Of a stretch of DNA of 64,000 nt, positions 7,426-16,537 are shown piece after piece. The DNA lies in NCBI GenBank assembly GCA_900696525.1, contig CAADGL010000011.1:1-64000 (forward strand), in the 5' to 3' direction. The position numbers were made by a program, and so were the translations under genes. The stretch is from an uncultured Planctomycetota bacterium. Lineage in GTDB: Bacteria > Planctomycetota > Phycisphaerae > UBA1845 > Fen-1342. Every line of letters starts with the position of its first letter. Positions within the stretch are counted from its first letter, which is position 1. A model generated the notes under the pieces. The model was given only the letters and a program-made list of their open reading frames with translations, ran no database searches and had not been told where the DNA came from.

Positions 7426-8340
7426 GTGGCCAATCGAAGAGTGATGGTCCGATGCCTGTTGGCCGTGCTTGGCGCCAGCCCATTGACGCTCGCCGGTTTC
7501 GCTCAGTCAGGCGGCGGCGCCCCTTCTGACCAGGGCGCCAGGACGAAAGCGGCGGGCGTTCGGACGCTCCTTGCCTACGTGGGGGCCGCGTCCAAGCCCG
7601 CGACCGAGGAGGCCGCCAGGCTCTATGAGCGGAAGACCGGCGTGAAGGTCGAGCTGCTGTTCGGCGGTTCGGGCTATGTGCTCTCTCAGATGAAGCTGGC
7701 GAAACAGGGCGACGTCTACTTCCCAGGGTCCTCCGACTACATGGAGAAGGCCAAGCGCGACGGCGACGTGTTCGTCGAGACCGAGAAAGTCCTTGTGTAT
7801 CTCGTGCCGGCGATCAACGTGCAAAGAGGGAATCCTCAGAACATACGCACGCTGAAGGACCTCACGCGCCCCGGCGTCAAGGTGGCCATCGCCAATCCGG
7901 AGGGCGTCTGTGTCGGTGCCTACGCCGTGGAGATCGTCGAACGGGAGTTCACAGCCGAGGAGAAAGAGGCCTTTCGCCGAAACCTGATCAACTACACGGA
8001 GAGCTGCGAGAAGACTGCGGCCGCCATCTCGCTGAAGATGGCGGACGCGGTGATCGGCTGGAGCGTCTTCGAGCACTGGGACCCAGAGCGGATCGAGACC
8101 GTGAGGCTGCCGAAGGAGCAAGTCCCCCGCATCGGGTACCTCCCGGTCGCCGTTTCAAAGTTCACCAAAGATCGCGCGGCGGCGCAGGCATTCATCGACT
8201 TCCTGGCCGGACCGGAGGGCCGCGCCGTCTTTGCCAGGTACCACTACTTTGCGACGGTCGACGACGCGGCGGCGTGGATCGGCGAGGACAAGCCCGTCGG
8301 CGGCGAATACCGGGTGCCCGGGGAGTGGATCAGGAAGTGA
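7426..8340 (+). CDS. modA: Molybdate/tungstate-type ABC transporter substrate-binding protein
   Basis: A periplasmic binding protein of the ModA/WtpA-like class, about 304 residues. The GTG at 7426 is preferred because GGAG lies 9 nt upstream and it yields a proper signal peptide (CLLAVLGASPLTLAGFA). The mature part contains LLAYVGAASKPATEEAA at the N-terminal ligand loop, then FGGSGYVLSQMKLAKQGDVYFPG, typical of oxyanion-binding members. It is followed after 7 nt by a permease and then an ATPase with a C-terminal TOBE-like region, the standard mod/wtp order. Substrate choice among molybdate, tungstate and related oxyanions cannot be settled from sequence alone. Confidence 0.82.
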   Translation: MANRRVMVRCLLAVLGASPLTLAGFAQSGGGAPSDQGARTKAAGVRTLLAYVGAASKPATEEAARLYERKTGVKVELLFGGSGYVLSQMKLAKQGDVYFPGSSDYMEKAKRDGDVFVETEKVLVYLVPAINVQRGNPQNIRTLKDLTRPGVKVAIANPEGVCVGAYAVEIVEREFTAEEKEAFRRNLINYTESCEKTAAAISLKMADAVIGWSVFEHWDPERIETVRLPKEQVPRIGYLPVAVSKFTKDRAAAQAFIDFLAGPEGRAVFARYHYFATVDDAAAWIGEDKPVGGEYRVPGEWIRK

Positions 8341-8347
8341 TCCGTCG

Positions 8348-9124
8348 ATGACCTTGCGCCGCGTCACCATCGCCGCCGCGCTCGCCGTGCTCGCACTCTA
8401 CGGCGGGTTGGTTCTGTCGCTCGCCTGGTTCTTCAGCGGCAGCGCCCTGCGCGGCACGCTGCTCTCAGAGCGAACGCTCTTTTCGGTGCGGCTGTCGCTC
8501 ATGACGGCCACGCTCGCTGCGTCGCTGGCGCTTGCGCTGGCGATCCCGGCGGCGTACGCGCTGTCGCGCTACCGGTTTCCCGGGCGTGAACTGGCCGACA
8601 CGGTGCTCGAGTTTCCGATCATCGTCTCGCCCGCCGCCCTCGGCGCGATGCTGCTGATCTTCTTCAATAATCCGCTGGGCGAGTGGATCCAGGAGAACGC
8701 GGTGCGGTTCGTGTTCAGCTTCGCGGGCATTGTCCTGGCGCAGTTCGTCACGGTGCTCGGGGTCGCCGTGCGATTGCTGAAGGCGTCTTTCGACGAAGTT
8801 CCCGTCGAGCTGGAGACCGTCGCGCGCGCGTTGGGTGCGAAGCCGCGCTACGCGTTCGCGACGGTGACGCTGCCGTTGGCGCGGCGCGGGCTCATCGCGG
8901 CGTTCATCCTCGCCTGGGCCAAGGCGCTGGGCGAGTTCGGCGCGACGATCATGGTCGCCGGCACGATGGCCATGCGCACGGAGACCCTGCCCATCGCGAT
9001 CTACCTGCGCCTGGCCTCGGCCGACATCGAGGGCACCGTGGCGATGATCCTGCTGCTGGTCGCCATCGGCCTGACGGCGCTGTACGCCACGAGAAAGATG
9101 CTGGGAAAGGCCGTCCATGCTTGA
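8348..9124 (+). CDS. modB: Molybdate/tungstate-type ABC transporter permease
   Basis: A 258-residue inner-membrane permease with about six hydrophobic segments. The conserved cytoplasmic EAA loop is seen as ETVARALGAKPRYAFATVTLP followed by AKALGEFGATIMVAG, diagnostic of the ModB/CysT/WtpB group. The ATG at 8348 follows the binding-protein stop by seven bases. The 3' end overlaps the ATPase gene start by 8 nt, indicating one operon. Confidence 0.87.
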   Translation: MTLRRVTIAAALAVLALYGGLVLSLAWFFSGSALRGTLLSERTLFSVRLSLMTATLAASLALALAIPAAYALSRYRFPGRELADTVLEFPIIVSPAALGAMLLIFFNNPLGEWIQENAVRFVFSFAGIVLAQFVTVLGVAVRLLKASFDEVPVELETVARALGAKPRYAFATVTLPLARRGLIAAFILAWAKALGEFGATIMVAGTMAMRTETLPIAIYLRLASADIEGTVAMILLLVAIGLTALYATRKMLGKAVHA

Positions 9125-10190
9125 GGTAGAGTCCCTGACCGTCGCGGCGGGGACGTTTCGGCTGCGGGACGTGAATCTGCGCGTGCCGGCCGGCGAGTGC
9201 CACGCCGTGCTCGGCCCGTCGGGGTCCGGCAAGAGCACGCTGCTGCACGCAATCCTCGGGTTGCTGCGCTGCGAGCGCGGCCGCGTCCGTATCGACGGGG
9301 CAGACGTGGCGAGCGTCCCCATCGAACGCCGCGGACTCGGGTACGTGCCGCAGCAGCTCGGCTTGTTTCCGCACCTCAGCGTGCGCGACAACCTGGCGTA
9401 CAGCGCCCGGGCGCGCGGCCTGCCACGAGCCGGATTCCAGCCGCTGCTCGATGAGCTGATCGCGGCGACCGGCATCGGCCAGCTTCTGGAACGGCGGCCG
9501 GCCACGCTCTCCGGCGGTGAACGCCAGCGCGTGGGCCTGGTTCGAGCGCTGGCGAGCCGGCCGCGGCTGGTACTGCTGGACGAGCCGTTCATGGCACTCA
9601 ACGCGAGTCTGCGGCGCGAACTCTGGTGGCTGGTGCGCGAGCTGCAGCGCAACTGGCGCCTGACGGTCCTGCTGGTCACGCATGATCTGGCCGAGGCGTA
9701 CTTCCTGGCCGACTGCGTGACCGTCTTGCTGGACGGCCGGGTCGTGCAGCAGGGCGACAAGGCGGAGGTGTACGGCCGCCCCGCCGCCGCCGAGGTCGCG
9801 CGGTTTCTCGGCGTCGAGACGCTTCAGCCGGGCCGCATCGTCGAGCGGCGCGAGGGCCTGGTCGTCGTTGAAGCAGGCTCGGCGCGCCTCACGGCGCTTG
9901 CGCCGGACGGCGTGTCGGACTTGGTGCTCGTGAGTATTCGCGGCGAGGACGTCATGCTGGAACGCGAATCCGATCCGCCGCGGATCGCCAGCGCTCGCAA
10001 CCGCCTTCCGGCGCGCGTCGTCTCCGTGCAGCCCGGCAGCCCCCTGCTGTGCGTCGAGCTGGACGCCGGCTTCCCGCTGTTCGCACTCGTGACCCGGCCC
10101 GCGTGCGAGGAGCTGGCCCTGCAACCGGGGACGAGCGTGACGGCGGTCGTGAAGGCGCCCGCTGTGCATCTGCTGAATCGCACGAAATAG
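9117..10190 (+). CDS. modC: Molybdate/tungstate-type ABC transporter ATP-binding protein with C-terminal TOBE-like region
   Basis: A 357-residue ABC ATPase. Walker A GPSGSGKST, signature LSGGERQRV, Walker B LVLLDEPF and the switch histidine in VTHD are intact. After about residue 235 comes a beta-rich region (SIRGEDVMLERE... VSVQPGSPLLCVELDAG) matching the TOBE/mop-like regulatory domain of ModC and related importers. It overlaps the permease gene and closes the operon. Confidence 0.87.
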   Translation: MLEVESLTVAAGTFRLRDVNLRVPAGECHAVLGPSGSGKSTLLHAILGLLRCERGRVRIDGADVASVPIERRGLGYVPQQLGLFPHLSVRDNLAYSARARGLPRAGFQPLLDELIAATGIGQLLERRPATLSGGERQRVGLVRALASRPRLVLLDEPFMALNASLRRELWWLVRELQRNWRLTVLLVTHDLAEAYFLADCVTVLLDGRVVQQGDKAEVYGRPAAAEVARFLGVETLQPGRIVERREGLVVVEAGSARLTALAPDGVSDLVLVSIRGEDVMLERESDPPRIASARNRLPARVVSVQPGSPLLCVELDAGFPLFALVTRPACEELALQPGTSVTAVVKAPAVHLLNRTK

Positions 10191-10383
10191 CCGGTTGGCC
10201 GCGCCCGCGGTGCCGCGCGGACGTGCACCACCCCGTGCAGGTTCCGCCGCGGCCGGGCGGTGCCTCGCGGGCGATGCGGCGGGCGTGGCGGTCCCCTGCC
10301 TCGCGCCGCACCGAGCCGCAGGCGCCCGGAACGTTCTTGACAGCCGCTTCCGCGGCGGGCGGCCGAACGTTACGCTATCGCGC

Positions 10384-10905
10384 ATGTCACTGCTGCTGAG
10401 CGGCCAGGAAATCAAGGAAACGCTTGATCGCATGGCGCGGCAGATCGTCGCCGCGGCCCCGAACGGCTGCCCGCTGGCGCTGGTTGGCATCCGGCGGCGC
10501 GGCGAGACCCTGGCGCAGCGGCTGATGCCGCTGTTGAAGGCGCACGGCGCGCCGCCGGCGCATTACGGCGCACTGGACATCACGCTCTATCGCGACGACC
10601 TGACGACGATCGGGCCGTCGGCGGTGCTGCGCGGGACGGAGATCGACTTCGACGTGACGGGCGCCTGGATCGTGCTGGTGGATGACGTGCTGTACACGGG
10701 CCGTTCGGTGCGCGCGGCGCTGGATGCGCTGGTAGACCTGGGCCGGCCCAAGGCCATCAAGCTGGCCGTGCTGGTCGATCGCGGCTGGCGCGAGCTGCCG
10801 ATCCAGCCCGACTTCGTCGGCCTGCGCGTCGAGACCACCGCCGCGCACATCGTCAAGGTCAAGCTCGCAGAAGTGGACGGAAAGGAAGAGGTCGAGCTGG
10901 TATGA
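10384..10905 (+). CDS. pyrR: PyrR bifunctional regulator / uracil phosphoribosyltransferase
   Basis: A 173-residue type I phosphoribosyltransferase. The PRPP-binding loop VLVDDVLYTGRSVRAA is complete, and VGIRRRGETLAQRL and the DITLYRDDL segment are characteristic of PyrR. PyrR senses UMP and in many bacteria controls pyr mRNA by binding its leader. It overlaps pyrB by ATGA, so the two are coupled. No Shine-Dalgarno is seen; TACGCT (10371-10376) lies 7 nt before the ATG, suggesting a leaderless transcript, which would leave no 5' leader for PyrR attenuation of its own operon. No attenuator hairpin was seen in the 193 bases upstream. Confidence 0.93.
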   Translation: MSLLLSGQEIKETLDRMARQIVAAAPNGCPLALVGIRRRGETLAQRLMPLLKAHGAPPAHYGALDITLYRDDLTTIGPSAVLRGTEIDFDVTGAWIVLVDDVLYTGRSVRAALDALVDLGRPKAIKLAVLVDRGWRELPIQPDFVGLRVETTAAHIVKVKLAEVDGKEEVELV

Positions 10906-11861
10906 CCCCGGCCGCGGGCGAGACGCCGGTCTGGACGCGCAAGCATCTGCTGACCCTGCGCGAGCTGAGCCGCGAGGAGATCCTCTACATCCTCGACACC
11001 GCCGAGAGCTTCAAGGAGGTCAGCACACGCAGCATCAAGAAGGTGCCGGCCCTGCGCGGCCGCGTGGTCGTCAACATGTTCTTCGAGGAAAGCACGCGCA
11101 CGCGGGTCAGCTTCGAGCTGGCGGCCCAGCGGCTCAGCGCCGACGTGATCGACTTCACCGAGAAGATGTCGAGCACGCAGAAGGGCGAGTCGCTGGTCGA
11201 CACCGCCCGCAACATCGAGGCCATGGGCGTGGATTTCATGATCCTGCGCCACCCGTCGGCCGGCGCGGCCCTCGACCTGACCCGCGCCGTCGACTGCTGC
11301 GTCATCAACGCCGGCGACGGCCAGCACGCCCACCCGACGCAGGGACTGCTCGATCTGTTCACCATCCGCGAGACCAAGGGCCGCATCGAGGGGCTCAACG
11401 TCGCGATCGTCGGCGACATCGCCCACTCGCGCGTCGCCCGCTCAGACCTCCAGGGCCTGCTCAAGCTCGGCGCCAAGGTCACGCTTGTCGGCCCCCCCAC
11501 GCTGGTGCCGGCGGCCTTCCGCCAGCTCGGCGCCAGCGTCGTCCACAACCTCGATGCGATCCTGCCAGAGATGGACGTCGTCAACATGCTGCGAATTCAG
11601 AAGGAGCGCATCACCAGCAGCGTCTTCCCTTCGGTTCGCGAGTACGTGCAGCTCTTCGGAATGGACCGCGCCCGCCTGAAACGCTGCAAGCCCGACGTGC
11701 TCATCATGCACCCCGGACCCGTCAACCGCGGCATCGAGCTCGCCGCCGACGTCGCCGACGGACCGAGCTCCAGCATCCTGCGCCAGGTCACCAACGGCCT
11801 CGCCGTCCGCATGGCCGTCCTCTTCCTCTGCCAGCAGGCCGCCAGCGGCGCGGCGGCCTGA
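10902..11861 (+). CDS. pyrB: Aspartate carbamoyltransferase catalytic chain
   Basis: A 319-residue enzyme condensing carbamoyl phosphate and aspartate in the first committed step of pyrimidine synthesis. The carbamoyl-phosphate loop FEESTRTRVSFELA, the HPSAGAAL and DGQHAHPTQGLLDL motifs and the C-terminal MHPGPVNRG are all intact. It overlaps pyrR by four bases. No pyrC or pyrI follows; the next gene is on the opposite strand. Confidence 0.96.
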   Translation: MTPAAGETPVWTRKHLLTLRELSREEILYILDTAESFKEVSTRSIKKVPALRGRVVVNMFFEESTRTRVSFELAAQRLSADVIDFTEKMSSTQKGESLVDTARNIEAMGVDFMILRHPSAGAALDLTRAVDCCVINAGDGQHAHPTQGLLDLFTIRETKGRIEGLNVAIVGDIAHSRVARSDLQGLLKLGAKVTLVGPPTLVPAAFRQLGASVVHNLDAILPEMDVVNMLRIQKERITSSVFPSVREYVQLFGMDRARLKRCKPDVLIMHPGPVNRGIELAADVADGPSSSILRQVTNGLAVRMAVLFLCQQAASGAAA

Positions 11862-11890
11862 GGGCTGTGCCCGCCAAGGCCGCCCGAATC

Positions 11891-14530
11891 TCATCGCCTG
11901 CTGCGCACACGCCGGGCCAAGCCTAGCCCGAGCAGTCCGGCCGGCAGAGAAAGAAACCCGCCGAAGCCGCACAGGCCCGCGGCCCCGACCAGCCCGGGTG
12001 ACACCAGCGTGTCGGAATCCACCACGAGTTCTACCGCTGACTCGGCTGTCCGCCCGGCGGCATCGGTGACCGCCACACGGTAGGTCGTGGTTTCGCCTGG
12101 GCGGGCGTCGGTTGCGGCGGCCGTCGGTGCTGACAGCCCGGCGGTCGGCGTCCACTCGTACGTGTAGGGATGCTGTCCGCCGGAGGCCACCGCCAGGAGT
12201 CGGCTCTTCCCGCCGCGCGGAATGGAGGCGGGCACCGCCGACGCGGTCGCCGAGAACGGCGTTCCTACTGAGACGACGATCGTGTCCTGCGCATGCTGCC
12301 CGCTTGCATCGCCGACGGTCAGGGTGTAGGTGGTGGTGCGCGCCGGAGAGACCGTGAAGACCTGGGCCTGCGATTCCGTCGGACCGCTGCCGGCGCGCCA
12401 GCCGAGACTGTACGGCGGGAGGCCGCCCTGAACATCCGCGACCAGATCGACGCGCTCGCCTGGCCCGATCGTGACGTCCGGCCCGGCGTTCGCGGTCAGC
12501 GGCGGCATCACCTGCACGGTCACGTGGTCGCTGGCCACGCGCCCGCCCGCATCCGTCACCGTCAGCCTGAACTCCGTCGTCTGCGAAACGCGCGCCGTGA
12601 AGACCTGCATGATCGCGCCCGGCTGCGAAAGCGGCGGCGACCAGTCGTACGTGTACGGCGGCTCGCCGCCGGACACGTTGACGAAGAGGCTCACCGCCTG
12701 ACCCGCGAGGGCCGCGCGGTCCGGGCCGGCGTCGACGCTCAGCGACGGTGCGACGCTCACGACCACCGTGTCGATCCCCACGTGCCCGAGCGCGTCCGTC
12801 ACGGCCACCGTGTACGCCGTCGTCTGAGAGGGCGCCGCGACCGGGTTCGCGATCGTCGCACTGGACAGGCCGGCCGTCGGTGTCCAGGCGTATTCGTAAG
12901 GCGGCGTGCCGTTCGAGGCGACAGCGTTGAGCTGCACGGACTCGCCCGGCACGATCACGCGATCCGCGCCGGCGTTAACCGACAAGGCCGGCACGTACTC
13001 GGCCACGGCGACGCGGTCGGCACTCATCGTCACCGTGAGGCTCGTCTGGCCCGCGGGCTGCGCCGCCCCGTCGAGCCGCCAGCGCGCGAAGCTGCTCGCG
13101 CCGAAGGTCTGTGGCGCCGTCACCGTCACCTGCTGGCCGTTGCCGTACGTCAGGCTGAACGGCGTCAGCGCGCTCGCCCGGCCGCTCGCGTCCGCCGGCG
13201 TCATCCCGCACACAACGCCGCCCTCGGGCGTCGAGCCCAGGCTGAGGGCCCGCGGCGCATTGGCCGGGTCGAGCAGCGTGAGCTGGTAGCGCTGAATGTC
13301 GTCGGCGCCGCCGGGGGTCGAGACGCGCAGCAGCAGGCCGGTGTCGCCGGCCGGCACGGCGACGGGCGGATTGAAGACGCCCTCGCCGGCGACGTTGGCG
13401 GTGTGCGTCGAAAGCAGCGTGAGGCCGTCCTGGTCGTAGACCTGGAGGCGCAGGCGGTGGATGGCGCGCGTGTCGATGGTCGTGGGCGATCCCGGATCGG
13501 GCCCGACCGCGTAAACCGAACCGCTCGGCAGCAGGCGGGCGATGATCGGCGTGCCGGCCGAGGCGCTGACGCTGTACCAGTCGACGTCGCCGCCGCTGTG
13601 CAGCGCCATGTCGTCGAACGACGTGCCGGAGGCGAAGGCGCCCAGGTCGGCGGCGGCGCCGGCGGTGTTGTTGCCTTCGTGCGGGTCGCCATACGAGAAG
13701 CCCGCGCCGCGAATATCATCGTCCTGCGGGCCGGTGTATCCGAGCGCGAGGAAGGCCTCCATCAGCTTCGTGCCGTCGCGAGGCAGAACGTGCGCCAGGC
13801 CGATGCCGTGGCCGAGCTCGTGCATCACGACGTTGCGCAGGAAGCGGTAGTCGTTGGCCGAGTTAGCCCAGTTCTCCGCCGCGTCCAGCGCCATGTCGCC
13901 GAAGTTCGGGTAGTAATTGAACGCCAGCACGCCGTTGGGCCCGTCTTCGTCGATGCACACGATGCGGATGTCGGCCCGCACGCCCAGCACGCCGGGGCTG
14001 ATGACCCAGGTCGCGCCGTCGTCGGCGGTCTCCTCCACGAGCGCCACGCCCGTGAGCGCCGACCATTCGGCGAAGATGTCGCGCAAGAGGTTCTGCCAGG
14101 CCGCGGTTGAGCCGAACTTCGCGTCCATCGTCACGAAGAGCTTGTTCTCGATCGACGTAACCCCCGGCGCGACGTAGCCGTCGGGCACGGCCAGCACGCC
14201 GTCCGGTACGAAGCCGTACGTCAGCGTGATCGGCGTCCCGTTGCCGCCGGTGCTGGAGTTCGTTGCGGTCTGCGTCCAGCGTCCGGCGACCGAGAAGGCG
14301 ATCTCGTTCGAGAAACGCGCCTGGAAGCGCTGGATGTAATCTTCCGGGGTGCCCGGCGCGAAGATCGTGCAAACGCCGCCCGGCTCGGACGCCGTGCCAT
14401 GGGCCGGACAGGCGCCGGCCGCGCCCGGCGCGGCAGGGCGGTGCTGCGGCCGGCTGATAACGGCGTACGGGACGGAGGTCGCCGCAAGCAGCACCAACGC
14501 CACGCCCGATAGCATGTGCGAACGCGTCAT
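11891..14530 (-). CDS. Secreted matrixin-type metalloprotease with PKD repeats and C-terminal anchor
   Basis: An 879-residue exported protein. The ATG at 14530 has GGAG 8 nt upstream and begins a signal peptide (SGVALVLLAATSVPYAV). A metzincin zinc site HELGHGIGLAH is at about residues 237-247, followed by a Met-containing turn. Next comes a PPC-like domain beginning DPHEGNNTAGAAADLG, then four PKD-like repeats, each starting with an AGxD or similar segment and holding PPYxxxW. The end (GLCGFGGFLS...LGLGLARRVRSRR) has a Cys-Gly motif, a hydrophobic helix and an Arg tail. This is the layout of a sorting/anchor signal, so surface retention and processing are likely. Substrate unknown. Confidence 0.78.
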   Translation of the reverse strand: MTRSHMLSGVALVLLAATSVPYAVISRPQHRPAAPGAAGACPAHGTASEPGGVCTIFAPGTPEDYIQRFQARFSNEIAFSVAGRWTQTATNSSTGGNGTPITLTYGFVPDGVLAVPDGYVAPGVTSIENKLFVTMDAKFGSTAAWQNLLRDIFAEWSALTGVALVEETADDGATWVISPGVLGVRADIRIVCIDEDGPNGVLAFNYYPNFGDMALDAAENWANSANDYRFLRNVVMHELGHGIGLAHVLPRDGTKLMEAFLALGYTGPQDDDIRGAGFSYGDPHEGNNTAGAAADLGAFASGTSFDDMALHSGGDVDWYSVSASAGTPIIARLLPSGSVYAVGPDPGSPTTIDTRAIHRLRLQVYDQDGLTLLSTHTANVAGEGVFNPPVAVPAGDTGLLLRVSTPGGADDIQRYQLTLLDPANAPRALSLGSTPEGGVVCGMTPADASGRASALTPFSLTYGNGQQVTVTAPQTFGASSFARWRLDGAAQPAGQTSLTVTMSADRVAVAEYVPALSVNAGADRVIVPGESVQLNAVASNGTPPYEYAWTPTAGLSSATIANPVAAPSQTTAYTVAVTDALGHVGIDTVVVSVAPSLSVDAGPDRAALAGQAVSLFVNVSGGEPPYTYDWSPPLSQPGAIMQVFTARVSQTTEFRLTVTDAGGRVASDHVTVQVMPPLTANAGPDVTIGPGERVDLVADVQGGLPPYSLGWRAGSGPTESQAQVFTVSPARTTTYTLTVGDASGQHAQDTIVVSVGTPFSATASAVPASIPRGGKSRLLAVASGGQHPYTYEWTPTAGLSAPTAAATDARPGETTTYRVAVTDAAGRTAESAVELVVDSDTLVSPGLVGAAGLCGFGGFLSLPAGLLGLGLARRVRSRR

Positions 14531-14689
14531 CACCACGTCTCCTGCGCGCCGGCGCTCGCAAGCGAGCGCGGATTTTCCCTTGGTGTGATCGTCGCGCAAT
14601 CCGAATTACTTCTAAGAGTGCGGTGTTTTCACGCCGCCGGCCAGCGAAACCACGCCCGGCTTCGGGCGGCGAGCGAGCGGAGCCTGCTG

Positions 14690-15643
14690 ATGAGCGCGAC
14701 GGACAAACCACTGTTGGATGCGCCGTCTCTCAGCCCGACGGGCGCTCAGGCCGCCGCCGTCCCGCCCGTGTCCGCGACTGCCCCGAGCATCAGCGCCGCA
14801 CCGGCCGCGGCACGCACAGCGGAGCCGATCAGCCCTACGAGCAGCAACTCGCTGGTCTCTGACACGGAGTTGGAAGCGGCGCTGGCCGAGATCGAGAAGC
14901 TCTGCACAAGCCGGCCGGATGAAAGCGAGCCCGCGGCTTCAACGGTCGCCAGCGGCAGCGACGAGGACGACCTCGACCCGCGCAGCCAGCCCGACGACGC
15001 CCCACCGTTGACGCCCGAGGCGCCGGCCGTCGCCGACGCAAGGACGGACGCCGACGCGCTCCAGGCGCCGCCGGACGTCGTCGAGTCCACCGCCGCGGCC
15101 GAAGCGCCGCCGGCGCCCGAGGCGGCGGCAGCGCCGCCGGCCAAGAAGATCCGCTTCAAGATCGGCCGCGGCGAAGGCACGCCGGCAGAGCTCCCGGCGG
15201 AACCGGCGCCGGGCCCGATTCGTCCGACGCCGCCGGCGGGCAACCCACTGGCTGCCGCTGACCCGCCCGAGCCCCCGCAGATGCCGGTGGCGACGCCGGG
15301 CAAGCGGGTGTACCGCATGGTGGACTCGGCGCTGGACGCGGCGAATCGCCCGTTCGTGCTGCTCTCGGGGCGGGTGCGAGACACGATCGGCGCCGTCGCG
15401 GTCGCGACGATTCTGGTCTCGATCCTGATGCCGATGCTGCTGAACTACATGTCGCCGAAGCGCGATCCGGTCAGCTTCCTGCGTCAGAAGCGCATCGAGT
15501 TCGAGCGCGGCCCTGAGCTGCGCGCCGAGCAGGCCGCGCACGCAGGCGGAAATGACGCGACTCACGCCGCACCGGCGCCGGCGGCGGGCAGCCATGGCAA
15601 GTCCGGCGGAGGACAGGGGAAGACCGGCGGCGGGCATCACTGA
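14690..15643 (+). CDS. Low-complexity Pro/Ala-rich membrane protein of unknown function
   Basis: A 317-residue protein starting at an ATG with GGAG 7 nt upstream. Residues 1-210 are disordered, rich in Ala, Pro, Asp and Glu. A short basic patch (KKIRFKIGRGEG) lies near 155. A single transmembrane helix (IGAVAVATILVSILMPMLLNYM) occurs near residue 240-262, then a charged linker and a Gly/His/Lys tail. Topology is probably a large cytoplasmic N-terminus with a short exported end. No family recognised. It lies divergently from the metalloprotease gene across 159 bases. Confidence 0.62.
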   Translation: MSATDKPLLDAPSLSPTGAQAAAVPPVSATAPSISAAPAAARTAEPISPTSSNSLVSDTELEAALAEIEKLCTSRPDESEPAASTVASGSDEDDLDPRSQPDDAPPLTPEAPAVADARTDADALQAPPDVVESTAAAEAPPAPEAAAAPPAKKIRFKIGRGEGTPAELPAEPAPGPIRPTPPAGNPLAAADPPEPPQMPVATPGKRVYRMVDSALDAANRPFVLLSGRVRDTIGAVAVATILVSILMPMLLNYMSPKRDPVSFLRQKRIEFERGPELRAEQAAHAGGNDATHAAPAPAAGSHGKSGGGQGKTGGGHH

Positions 15644-15750
15644 GCGCGTGGAGCTCAGCGCCGCGCACGTAAGCAAGCCCCACGTCAGAGCTGGGCTGTG
15701 CCCGGCCCGTCCTCAAGTCGGACACATCAGGCTACGCCAGAAACGCCGAT

Positions 15751-15778
15751 CCCAGCCCGCGCCCTGTTCCGGGCTGGG
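15751..15778. terminator. Terminator-like hairpin between convergent genes
   Basis: CCCAGCCCG (15751-15759) and CGGGCTGGG (15770-15778) form a perfect 9-bp stem with a ten-base loop, in the 176-base gap between the low-complexity gene and folE, which end facing each other. There is no U-tract, so termination by this hairpin alone is uncertain. Confidence 0.4.
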
Positions 15779-15819
15779 AACAGCCCGGCTCTGCTGCGGC
15801 TTTGCCGATCGCTTCTGAT

Positions 15820-16401
15820 TCAGTCTCTGGCTCCGCGGCCGCGCAGCAGCGTGAGTGCTTCGGCCCGGGTGCTGGCGTTGCTGTGCAGCGTGCCGCGCAG
15901 GGCACTGGTCACCATCACGCTTCCCGGCTTCTTCACGCCGCGACAGGTCATGCAGGTGTGCACCGCTTCGATGATGACGGCGCAGCCGAGGACGTGAACC
16001 TTGGCGGCGAGCAGGTCCGCCACCTGGCCGGTGAGGCGCTCCTGGACCTGCGGCCGCCGGGCGTAGCTGTCGACGATGCGGGCGAGTTTGGAGAGGCCGA
16101 CGATCTGCCCGCCCGGGATATACGCGATGTGCGCCTTGCCCTCGAACGGCATCAGGTGATGCTCGCACATGCTGTTGAACGGGATGTCGCGCAGCACGAC
16201 CAGCTCGTGGTGGTTTTCGTCGAAGGTCGTCTCCAGGTGCCGCTCGGGGTCCTCGTGCAAGCCCGCGAAGAGCTCTTCGTACATGCGCGCCACGCGCGCC
16301 GGCGTGTCGCGCAACCCCGGCCGCGCCGGGTCATCGCCGATGGCCACCAGGATCTCCCGGACGGCCTTCTCGATGCGCGGCAGGTCCATCTTGCGAGTCA
16401 A
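15820..16401 (-). CDS. folE: GTP cyclohydrolase I
   Basis: A 193-residue enzyme converting GTP to dihydroneopterin triphosphate, the first step of folate and tetrahydropterin synthesis. The zinc-binding CEHHLMPF, the substrate-binding region around [17 protein letters not shown] and the second zinc cysteine in [14 protein letters not shown] are intact. Length is normal for the short bacterial form. GAGGAG stands a few bases before the start. It is monocistronic as far as the window shows. Confidence 0.95.
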   Translation of the reverse strand: MTRKMDLPRIEKAVREILVAIGDDPARPGLRDTPARVARMYEELFAGLHEDPERHLETTFDENHHELVVLRDIPFNSMCEHHLMPFEGKAHIAYIPGGQIVGLSKLARIVDSYARRPQVQERLTGQVADLLAAKVHVLGCAVIIEAVHTCMTCRGVKKPGSVMVTSALRGTLHSNASTRAEALTLLRGRGARD

Positions 16402-16537
16402 GGGCGGCTCCTCTCAGCTTCGCGACGCGCGCCGCCGGCGCATTCTAACCGGTCCCGCGGCCGGTTGCCGCGGCAAGGACGCTCGCCCGACTTCGGCCAT
16501 CCACTTTCGGGAGTGCGGCGCAGGCGTCGTTCGTTCG

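Noticed and set aside
12293..14110. A 605-codon plus-strand frame opposite the metalloprotease
   Set aside because: Arg/His-rich antisense sequence without any domain; the minus strand has a signal peptide, zinc site and PKD repeats.
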